NCBI GenBank assembly: GCA_023261525.1 | Contig: JAHFOU010000190.1 | Location: 1 to 5,056, forward strand | DNA from: Planctomycetota bacterium | GTDB taxonomy: Bacteria > Planctomycetota > SBBH01 > JAHFOU01 | Direction: 5' to 3' | Length of the DNA stretch: 5,056 nt | In this document: one piece after another, positions 1 through 5,056 of the stretch | How the letters are laid out: each line of letters begins with the position of its first letter | Position numbering within the stretch: position 1 is the stretch's first letter | The notes under the pieces: generated by a model | The model's database searches: none | What the model saw: the letters and a program-made list of their open reading frames with translations, nothing else | Told to the model about the DNA's origin: nothing | Made by a program: the position numbers and the translations under genes

Positions 1-199
1 CCGTTGCGTGGGCGGGGAAGGGGAGCTTCCCTCGAGGATCACGCCCGGGTTCGAGACCACGGTCGTGGACCTGGCCGGGCCCGGAGGCTCCTTCGCGACG
101 ATCGACTACGGGGACGACCCTCCGCGCGTGTACGTGGGGGAGGCGGTGCCCTTCGAGGCCCTTGCGCTCAAAGGGCTCCGGGAATTCGAGGGCTGGTGA
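1..199 (+). CDS. DUF4178 domain protein, C-terminal fragment (5' end outside window)
   Basis: This is the last 65 codons of a gene that begins before the window; the first whole codon is at base 2 and the TGA stop is at 197-199. The visible peptide starts RCVGGEGELP and carries FATIDYGDDPPRVYVGE followed by an LxLxGLREFEGW end. The pattern 'ATIDY-(S/G)-D-x-PP-x-V-YVG' resembles the C-terminal strand region of DUF4178 domains as I remember the family. The domain has no established biochemical role. The reading frame is supported by the one-base TGATG overlap with the next gene, which also looks DUF4178-like, so the two are probably a tandem pair of partner proteins. No membrane helix is visible in this part. 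A GTG at base 8 is internal, not a start, because the frame is open back to base 2. Family assignment is from motif memory over a short fragment, so confidence is moderate to good. Confidence 0.75.
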   Translation, partial: RCVGGEGELPSRITPGFETTVVDLAGPGGSFATIDYGDDPPRVYVGEAVPFEALALKGLREFEGW

Positions 200-1467
200 T
201 GGTCGAGGCCCGCACCATCGCCTGCACGTCCTGCGGGGCCTCCCTGACCCTCAGGGGCCTGGAGAACACCGTCACCGTGGCCTGCGGGCAATGCGGCGCC
301 GTCCTGGATGCCAAGGACCCCAATCTCAGGATCCTGGCCCGGTACCGCACTCAGGCGGCCATTCCGCCCCGCATCCCCCTGGGGACCCGGGGGACCTTCT
401 CCGGCACCCCTTTCGAGCTCATCGGTTTCCTGAGGCGCAGGATCCGGGTGGACGGCCAGTCCTATTCCTGGTCCGAGTACCTGCTCTTCAATTCGTTCAA
501 GGGCTTCCGCTGGTTGACCGAGTACGAGGGGCACTGGGCCCTGCTGGGCCCTGCCCAGCCCGTCCCCACCATGGTGGCGCCGTCCACGGGGGGCCCCTAC
601 GCAGGCAGGGAGTACCGCCATTTCCAGAGCGCCCAGGCGGAGGTCACCTATGTCCTGGGCGAGTTCACCTGGCAGGTCCAGGTCGGGGAGATGGCCACGG
701 TCCGCGACTACATCTGCCCCCCCTACGTCCTCAGCGCGGAACAGACCGGCAAGGAAAGGGTCTGGTCCCAGGGGCAGTACCTGGAGCCCGAGGAGGTCTG
801 GCAGGCCTTCAAGGCCGGGGGGGATCCTCCGCCCCGCAAGGGGATCGGCTCCTGCCAACCCAATCCGGTCGGAAGGCCGGGGGCCTGGTGGGGTGCCTTC
901 GGGATCCTTCTCGCCGCGGCCCTGCTGGTCCAGATCGTCTCCGGGAGCCGTTGCGCGGACCGCCAGGCCCTGGACGTTTCCTATAGGGTCCAGTCCTCCG
1001 ACCCCGAGAAGGGCAAGGTGACGGAGCCCTTCGTGCTGGAGGGGCGCACCAGCAACCTCCAGATCAAGACCGACACGGACCTGGACAACAACTGGACCTA
1101 TTTCCATCTCGCCCTCATCAGCCTCGACGGCGGGGCCATCCGGGAGTTCGGCCGGGAGGTCAGCTGGTACCACGGCGTCGACGACGGGGAATCCTGGAGC
1201 GAGGGGGCGGCGTCGGATACGGTGGTGGTCGGCGCCGTGCCCCCGGGGCGCTACTGCCTGAGGGTGGAGCCGGAGCTTCAGACTTCCGCCATGAACTTCC
1301 ACATCCAGCTTCGCCGGGACGTGCCCTGCTGGAGCCCCTTCTGGTGGGCCCTCCTGCTGATCGGGGTGCCTCTGGTCTTCCAGACCCTGCGCTGGATGTT
1401 CTTCGAGAGCCGGCGCTGGTCCGAGAGCGACCATCCCTGGGTGGATTCGGGGGACGACGATGACTGA
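199..1467 (+). CDS. Membrane-anchored DUF4178 domain protein with N-terminal zinc ribbon
   Basis: A 422-residue protein of unknown molecular function. Residues 9-32 form a zinc ribbon (C9-x2-C12 and C29-x2-C32, each pair followed by G). Residues about 60-205 match DUF4178: GTRGTFSGTPFELIGFLRRR, then YSWSEYLLFNSFKGFRWL, then a W-rich strand region to about W201. A membrane helix follows at about 229-249 (AWWGAFGILLAAALLVQIV). Residues 251-378 look like a beta-rich extracytoplasmic domain with NNWTYF and WYHGVDDGESWSEG (323-336). A second helix spans about 379-402 (FWWALLLIGVPLVF), and the short tail has RRWSESD and ends in four Asp. Inferred topology puts the zinc ribbon and DUF4178 domain in the cytoplasm and the insert outside. 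The ATG at 199 is chosen because it overlaps the preceding stop by one base and has GAGGG six bases upstream; the frame is open further upstream, but that stretch lies inside the preceding gene. Likely a scaffold or sensor subunit of the cluster (inference). Confidence 0.85.
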   Translation: MVEARTIACTSCGASLTLRGLENTVTVACGQCGAVLDAKDPNLRILARYRTQAAIPPRIPLGTRGTFSGTPFELIGFLRRRIRVDGQSYSWSEYLLFNSFKGFRWLTEYEGHWALLGPAQPVPTMVAPSTGGPYAGREYRHFQSAQAEVTYVLGEFTWQVQVGEMATVRDYICPPYVLSAEQTGKERVWSQGQYLEPEEVWQAFKAGGDPPPRKGIGSCQPNPVGRPGAWWGAFGILLAAALLVQIVSGSRCADRQALDVSYRVQSSDPEKGKVTEPFVLEGRTSNLQIKTDTDLDNNWTYFHLALISLDGGAIREFGREVSWYHGVDDGESWSEGAASDTVVVGAVPPGRYCLRVEPELQTSAMNFHIQLRRDVPCWSPFWWALLLIGVPLVFQTLRWMFFESRRWSESDHPWVDSGDDDD

Positions 1468-1474
1468 AGGAGGT
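1467..1474 (+). promoter_or_regulatory. Near-perfect Shine-Dalgarno for the small membrane protein gene
   Basis: AAGGAGGT sits five bases before the ATG at 1480 and begins on the last base of the preceding stop codon. It is the strongest ribosome binding site in the window. It fixes the start of the small gene, and suggests this product is translated independently and possibly more strongly than its one-base-overlap neighbours. Confidence 0.85.
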
Positions 1475-1479
1475 GGAGC

Positions 1480-1842
1480 ATGAAGGTCCTGGGGTGGTCT
1501 GCCATGGTGCTCTTCGGCCTCTTCTACGTGTCGGATGGGGAGGCGCCTCTGTGGCTCTATGGCGTCGCCATCGGTGTCTTCGCGGCCTATTGGGGGCTCA
1601 AGATCCTGGGCCGAGGCGTCGGTCATGCGATGGATGCGCCGGCCGCGGGTTCCTCCGGCCCCCACCGCCCGTTCCTCTACTATGGCGCCCTGATCCTGGC
1701 CGCCCAGGCCCTGGCCTGCTGGCGGGGCTGGAGCCCGACGTCCACCGACGAGGTGAAGGACGTCCCCAAGAGCGTGCGCGACAATCCCGGTTCCTACCGT
1801 TCCAGTTACACGAGCCACACCCACTATTTCGGAGGGAAATGA
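1480..1842 (+). CDS. Small membrane protein of the DUF4178/DUF350 cluster, function unknown
   Basis: A 120-residue protein I cannot assign to a named family. Hydrophobic stretches lie at about 3-17 (VLGWSAMVLFGLFYV), 23-43 (PLWLYGVAIGVFAAYWGLKIL) and 64-80 (PFLYYGALILAAQALAC), giving two or three membrane helices. They are joined by a small Gly/Ala/Pro-rich loop (44-62). The polar tail from about 85 reads DVPKSVRDNPGSYRSSY (94-110), then a His/Tyr-rich segment ending YFGGK. This 'SVRxNPGSYRS' tail looks like a conserved signature of small proteins accompanying DUF350 and DUF4178 genes, from memory. The start is set by the strong AAGGAGGT five bases upstream. Its stop lies one base before the next start, so it is surely part of the same transcript. 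A structural or assembly role in a membrane complex is inference. An overlapping + frame ORF from 1473 is a shadow: Arg/Pro-rich and without its own ribosome site. Confidence 0.85.
   Translation: MKVLGWSAMVLFGLFYVSDGEAPLWLYGVAIGVFAAYWGLKILGRGVGHAMDAPAAGSSGPHRPFLYYGALILAAQALACWRGWSPTSTDEVKDVPKSVRDNPGSYRSSYTSHTHYFGGK
1831..1836 (+). promoter_or_regulatory. Ribosome binding site for the DUF350 gene
   Basis: GGAGGG lies seven bases upstream of the ATG at 1844 and is embedded in the last codons (GGK) of the preceding gene. It supports the short 76-residue start for the DUF350 protein. Confidence 0.7.
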
Positions 1843-1843
1843 C

Positions 1844-2074
1844 ATGCTGAGCCAGATCCTGTTCGGGCCGGACCACCTGTTCCAGATCGCCAATGCCGCG
1901 ATCTTCTCCGTGCTGGGCCTTCTGCTGTTCGTCGCGGCCTTCGTGATGGTCGACAAGGCCACGCCCTACGCGCTCTGGAAGGAGATCGTGGAGGGCAAGA
2001 ACACCGCCCTGGCCATCATCGTGGGGGCGATGTCCATCGCCATGGGCATCGTGATCGCCGCCGCCATCCACTGA
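1844..2074 (+). CDS. DUF350 (YjfL-like) small membrane protein
   Basis: A 76-residue integral membrane protein with two helices at about 15-36 and 54-75. They are joined by a polar loop DKATPYALWKEIVEGKN (37-53). The D-x-x-TP-x-x-LW-x-E-I-x-x-x-KN-x-A pattern is the hallmark of DUF350, the family of Escherichia coli YjfL. Many DUF350 proteins are about 130 residues with a duplicated two-helix unit; this one has only a single unit, so it probably works as a homo-oligomer or with the neighbouring small membrane protein (inference). The biochemical role is unknown; DUF350 genes are recurrent neighbours of polyamine-related enzymes such as spermidine and glutathionylspermidine synthase homologues. 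The start is supported by GGAGGG seven bases upstream. Its TGA overlaps the ATG of the aminopropyltransferase gene by one base, implying translational coupling. The gene appears complete. Confidence 0.88.
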   Translation: MLSQILFGPDHLFQIANAAIFSVLGLLLFVAAFVMVDKATPYALWKEIVEGKNTALAIIVGAMSIAMGIVIAAAIH

Positions 2075-3576
2075 TGCCCTGGGCGCTCCTCGCGTCCACC
2101 TTCGTCATCGCCACCTGCGGGCTGGTGTACGAGCTGCTCGCCGGCACCCTGGCCTCGTACCTGCTGGGCGACTCGGTCACCCAGTTCTCCACCGTGATCG
2201 GCACCTACCTGTTCTCGATGGGCATCGGGGCCTTCCTGTCGCCCTGGATCTCCCGGGGCCTGGTCCGCCGCTTCGTGGAGGTGGAAATCCTGGTCGGCCT
2301 GGTCGGCGGCTGTTCGACGGCCCTCCTCTTCGTGGCCTTCCCGATGGTGGCCTCCTTCCGCTTCCTGCTCTATGTCCTGGTGGCCCTGATCGGGATCCTG
2401 GTGGGGCTGGAGATCCCGCTCCTGATGCGCATCCTGAAGGACCGCCTGGAGTTCAAGGACGTGGTGGCCCGGGTCCTGACCATGGACTACGTCGGCGCCC
2501 TGGCGGCCTCCCTGCTCTTTCCCCTTTTCCTGGTGCCGAAGCTGGGGCTGGTCCGCACGGGTTTCCTGTTCGGGATGGCGAACGCCGCCGTGGCCCTCTG
2601 GACCGCCCGCCTTTTCCGTGCCGAGATCCGGGGAGCCCGCCTCCTGCAGGTACAGGCCGCCCTGGTGATCGCCCTGCTGGGGGTGGGGATGTTCTTCTCC
2701 CAGGAGATCACCAACCTGGCCGAGGGGAACCTCTTCTCGGATGAGCCCATCCTGTCGAGGAGCACGCCCTACCAGCGCATCGTCCTCACCCGTCGCCAGG
2801 ACGACCTGAGGCTGTTCCTGAACGCCCACCTGCAGTTCTCCAGCCGGGACGAGTACCGCTACCACGAGGCCCTGGTCCATCCGGCCCTGGCGGCCTCGGC
2901 CTGCCCGCGGCGGGTGCTCATCCTGGGGGGAGGCGATGGCCTGGCCGCCCGGGAGGTCCTGCGCCATCCGGAGGTGGCATCCGTGACCCTGGTGGACCTG
3001 GATCCGGAGATGACCCGCCTCTTCTCGAGCCACCCCATGCTCACCGCCCTGAACGGGGGGGCCCTGACCGATCCCCGGATGACGGTGGTGAACGGCGACG
3101 CCTTCCTGTGGCTGGAGCGTTCCGACGCCCTGTTCGATGCCGCCATCATCGACTTCCCCGACCCCAGCAACTATTCGGTCGGGAAGCTGTTCACGACGTC
3201 CTTCTACCGCCTGCTTCACCACCACCTGGCCCCGGGCGCCTGCGCGGTGGTCCAGAGCACCTCACCCCTGTTCGCACGCCGGGCCTACTGGTGCATCGTC
3301 GAGACCGTGAAAGCCGCGGGCTTCCAAGCCCTGCCCTACCACGCCTACGTGCCCTCCTTCGGGGAGTGGGGCTATGTGCTTCTCTCCGAGAAGGCCGTGA
3401 CGGTCCCGCCCCGCTTCCCCGAGGGCCTGCGCTTCCTGAACGCCGACGTCCTCCCGTCCCTTTTCAGCTTCTCCCCAGACATGGGGCCCGTTCCCTCCGA
3501 GCCCAACCGCCTGGACAACCAGCTTCTGGTGCGGCTCTATGAGGACGAGTGGCGGAAGATCACCGAGGGGGAATGA
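2074..3576 (+). CDS. Membrane-anchored polyamine aminopropyltransferase (spermidine synthase-like)
   Basis: A 500-residue fusion of a multispan membrane domain and a Rossmann-fold aminopropyltransferase. Family enzymes transfer aminopropyl from decarboxylated AdoMet to an amine, giving a longer polyamine plus methylthioadenosine. Residues 1 to about 215 hold roughly seven helices (near 3-23, 39-59, 72-91, 96-119, 139-155, 158-177, 189-209), with the start signature CGLVYELLAGTLASYLLGDS. The catalytic half shows PYQRI (232-236), LQFSSRDEYRYHEALVHP (253-270), the nucleotide loop GGGDG (285-289), LVDLDPEM (306-313), NGDAF (340-344) and the catalytic pair D360/D363 in DFPDPSNY followed by KLFTTSFY. 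All expected acidic and His residues are present, so it should be active. The loop after D363 lacks the G-P-A of soluble SpeE, so the acceptor may not be putrescine. No clear ribosome site precedes the ATG at 2074; it overlaps the upstream stop (TGATG), suggesting coupled reinitiation. Seven helices with the enzyme in the cytoplasm would place the N-terminus outside. Ordinary speE is about 280-310 residues and lacks helices. Confidence 0.92.
   Translation: MPWALLASTFVIATCGLVYELLAGTLASYLLGDSVTQFSTVIGTYLFSMGIGAFLSPWISRGLVRRFVEVEILVGLVGGCSTALLFVAFPMVASFRFLLYVLVALIGILVGLEIPLLMRILKDRLEFKDVVARVLTMDYVGALAASLLFPLFLVPKLGLVRTGFLFGMANAAVALWTARLFRAEIRGARLLQVQAALVIALLGVGMFFSQEITNLAEGNLFSDEPILSRSTPYQRIVLTRRQDDLRLFLNAHLQFSSRDEYRYHEALVHPALAASACPRRVLILGGGDGLAAREVLRHPEVASVTLVDLDPEMTRLFSSHPMLTALNGGALTDPRMTVVNGDAFLWLERSDALFDAAIIDFPDPSNYSVGKLFTTSFYRLLHHHLAPGACAVVQSTSPLFARRAYWCIVETVKAAGFQALPYHAYVPSFGEWGYVLLSEKAVTVPPRFPEGLRFLNADVLPSLFSFSPDMGPVPSEPNRLDNQLLVRLYEDEWRKITEGE
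3565..3570 (+). promoter_or_regulatory. Ribosome binding site deciding the start of the Tat oxidoreductase
   Basis: GAGGGG lies five bases before the ATG at 3576 but only two before the tandem ATG at 3573. Spacing therefore favours 3576, which also reproduces the one-base TGATG overlap seen at 199 and 2074. Confidence 0.6.
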
Positions 3577-5056
3577 TGAAGCTCAGCCGCCGTGACTTCC
3601 TGCTGGGCCTGGCGGGGGCGGCCGTCGGGGTCTGGGGCCTGCCGAGGGCCTGGACCCTGCTGAGGCCCCCCAAGAGGGTCATCGCCGGCGAGATCGTCGG
3701 TGCCTCCCACCGTCTCGGGCATCGGCTTCGCACGGGGGGCTTCCCGACCCCGTCCCTCCATCGCCGGGCCGCCGTGGCCATCGCCGGCGGCGGGGTGGCG
3801 GGCCTGGCTGCGGCCTGGAAACTCCGCCGCGCGGGATGCGAGGACGTCCTGGTGCTGGACCTGGAGCCCGAGGCGGGAGGCACCGCGCGGGGAGGGAGAA
3901 ATCCGGTCTCGGCCCATCCCTGGGGAGCCCATTACCTGCCGGTCCCGGGCAGAAGGGCCCGGGCGGTCCGCGAGCTCCTGTCCGAGATGGGGGTCCTCAC
4001 AGGATGGACGCCCGCCGGGGAGCCCGTCTATGACGAAAGGGCCCTCTGCTTCGCCCCTCAGGAGAGGCTGTTCCTGCACGGGCGCTGGCAGGAAGGCCTC
4101 TTCCCCTCCCTCGGGGCCTCCGCGGAGGACCTCCGGCAGAGGGCCGCCTTCCGCGCCGCCATGGCCGAATTCCGGGAAGGCCGGGGCTTCGCCATTCCCG
4201 TGGAGGCCAGCGCCCGCGACCCCGGACGGATGGCCCTGGACCGGATCTCCATGGCCGCCTGGATGGACTCCCGGGGCTGGGATTCCCCCCGCCTGCGCTG
4301 GTACGTGGACTACTGCTGCCGGGACGACTTCGGCTGTTCGCGGGAGGAGACCTCGGCCTGGGCCGGCGTCCACTACTTCGCCTCACGGGAGGATGCCGAA
4401 GTCCTGACCTGGCCCGAAGGGAACCATCGCCTGGTGAAGGCCCTGGCCTCCGGGCTCGGGGACCGCGTCGTGACCGGGGCCCTGGTCCACCGCATCGAGG
4501 AGACGGCGGATGGGGTCGAGGTGGACTACCTGGAGGCGGATACGGGGCGATGCGCCCGGGTCTCCTGCGAGCGGGTCGTCGCCGCACTGCCCCAGTTCAT
4601 CCTGCGGCGCGTCGCTCCCGTCTTCGCCGGGGAAGGAGAGGGTTTCGAGTATGCGCCCTGGATGGTGGCCAACCTCACGGTGGACCGGCCTCCGGCGGCG
4701 GGGCCTCGCGACGCCGCCCTGTCCTGGGACAACGTCCTCTACGAGGGGAAGGGGCTGGGGTACGTCAACGCCGGGCACCAGGGCCTGGCCACCGCGCCGG
4801 GCCCGACGGTCCTGACCTACTACCGCCCGTTTGCCGGCGAGGATCCCGTCCAGGCGAGGACCCGCATGCTGGCCACGCCCTGGGAAGCCTGGCGGGACCA
4901 GGTGCTGGCGGATCTCTCCCCGGCCCACCCCGACCTGGCCGCCTCGGTCTCCCGCCTGGATGTCATGCTCTGGGGGCACGGGATGGTCAGGCCCCGGCCC
5001 GGACTGATCTGGGGAGGCGGACGGGCCCGGGCGGGGACCCCGCGCGGACGCATCCA
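3576..5056 (+). CDS. Tat-signal FAD/NAD(P)-binding oxidoreductase, amine oxidase-like (3' end outside window)
   Basis: The frame is open for 493 codons to the last base. The N-terminus MKLSRRDFLLGLAGAAVGVW has a twin-arginine motif (S4-R5-R6-x-F8-L9) and a hydrophobic stretch. No good A-x-A cleavage site follows, so it may stay anchored to the outer face of the membrane. After GEIVGASHRLGHRLR comes a dinucleotide-binding fold: VAIAGGGVAGL (67-77, G71-x-G73-x2-G76), with D95 at the end of strand 2 and AGGTARGGRN (100-109), then HPWGAHYLPVPG. Further conserved-looking blocks are YCCRDDFG (246-253), SAWAGVHYF (260-268), LTWPEGN (277-283) and WGHGMVRPRPG (466-476). This resembles flavoprotein amine-oxidase/desaturase-like proteins folded with FAD before Tat export. 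The usual C-terminal FAD-contact segment is not in the window, so perhaps 30-60 residues are missing. The location after an aminopropyltransferase suggests oxidation of a polyamine or aminopropylated product outside the cytoplasm (inference). ATG 3573 would add one Met. Confidence 0.88.
   Translation, partial: MKLSRRDFLLGLAGAAVGVWGLPRAWTLLRPPKRVIAGEIVGASHRLGHRLRTGGFPTPSLHRRAAVAIAGGGVAGLAAAWKLRRAGCEDVLVLDLEPEAGGTARGGRNPVSAHPWGAHYLPVPGRRARAVRELLSEMGVLTGWTPAGEPVYDERALCFAPQERLFLHGRWQEGLFPSLGASAEDLRQRAAFRAAMAEFREGRGFAIPVEASARDPGRMALDRISMAAWMDSRGWDSPRLRWYVDYCCRDDFGCSREETSAWAGVHYFASREDAEVLTWPEGNHRLVKALASGLGDRVVTGALVHRIEETADGVEVDYLEADTGRCARVSCERVVAALPQFILRRVAPVFAGEGEGFEYAPWMVANLTVDRPPAAGPRDAALSWDNVLYEGKGLGYVNAGHQGLATAPGPTVLTYYRPFAGEDPVQARTRMLATPWEAWRDQVLADLSPAHPDLAASVSRLDVMLWGHGMVRPRPGLIWGGGRARAGTPRGRI

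Noticed and set aside
4..198. A 65-codon N-terminal extension of the second DUF4178 protein
   Set aside because: The frame is open, but the translated extension is Arg/Gly-rich without structure. It overlaps the previous gene, and the zinc ribbon begins just after the ATG at 199.
106..1962. A 618-codon open frame on the minus strand
   Set aside because: It runs antisense through four well-supported genes. The product is rich in Gly, Pro, Arg, His and Asp with no domain signature, as expected for a shadow of G/C-biased third positions in high-GC DNA.
1966..3225. A 419-codon open frame on the minus strand
   Set aside because: Its Gln/His/Gly/Glu-rich composition is the complement of Leu/Val codons in the membrane helices opposite. 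It has no recognisable motif and lies opposite a gene with complete catalytic motifs.
3537..4373. A 278-codon open frame on the minus strand
   Set aside because: Antisense shadow of the oxidoreductase; low-complexity Gly/Pro/Arg composition and no ribosome site noted.
3700..4407. A 235-codon open frame on the plus strand
   Set aside because: It is an Arg/Pro/Ser-rich alternative frame inside the Tat oxidoreductase gene, whose own frame is open throughout and carries clear FAD-binding motifs.
1..5056. Mobile element, CRISPR array, tRNA, terminator or promoter
   Set aside because: The sequence is filled by overlapping genes with no room for intergenic elements. I saw no direct repeat array, no inverted-repeat element ends, no hairpin plus T-run, and no tRNA-like segment by eye.

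Overview
The window is a gene-dense, high-GC bacterial segment with strong G/C preference at third codon positions. All supported genes lie on the + strand and read as one operon-like run. GC content, codon use and the Tat-type signal suggest a Gram-negative-like bacterium such as an Acidobacteriota/Holophagae or myxobacterial/deltaproteobacterial lineage. This assignment is a low-confidence guess, because the window holds no rRNA or other phylogenetic marker.

Layout from left to right: (1) the 3' end of a DUF4178-type protein (1-199); (2) a complete DUF4178 protein with an N-terminal zinc ribbon, two membrane helices and an extracytoplasmic insert between them (199-1467); (3) a small membrane protein with a distinctive NPGSYRS tail (1480-1842); (4) a 76-residue DUF350/YjfL-like two-helix membrane protein (1844-2074); (5) a polyamine aminopropyltransferase (spermidine synthase-like) with about seven N-terminal membrane helices (2074-3576); (6) a Tat-signal FAD/NAD(P)-dependent oxidoreductase of the amine-oxidase-like class, cut by the window end (3576-5056). 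Gene 6 is open to the last base and has no stop in the window.

Adjacent genes overlap by one base (TGATG, three times) or are separated by 1 or 12 bases. No promoter, terminator, RNA gene, repeat, mobile element or CRISPR array could be supported, and no gene-free stretch exceeds about 12 bases. The promoter is presumably upstream of base 1 and the operon end downstream of base 5056.

Functionally, the genes suggest a membrane-associated polyamine (aminopropyl) system. A membrane-anchored enzyme would transfer aminopropyl groups in the cytoplasm, and a Tat-exported flavoprotein would act on the outer face of the membrane. Two DUF4178 proteins, a DUF350 protein and a small membrane protein would form the membrane assembly. 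DUF4178, DUF350, polyamine-synthase and sometimes PspA-type genes are known to keep company, but the biochemical role of such clusters is, to my knowledge, not established. The joint function proposed here is inference.
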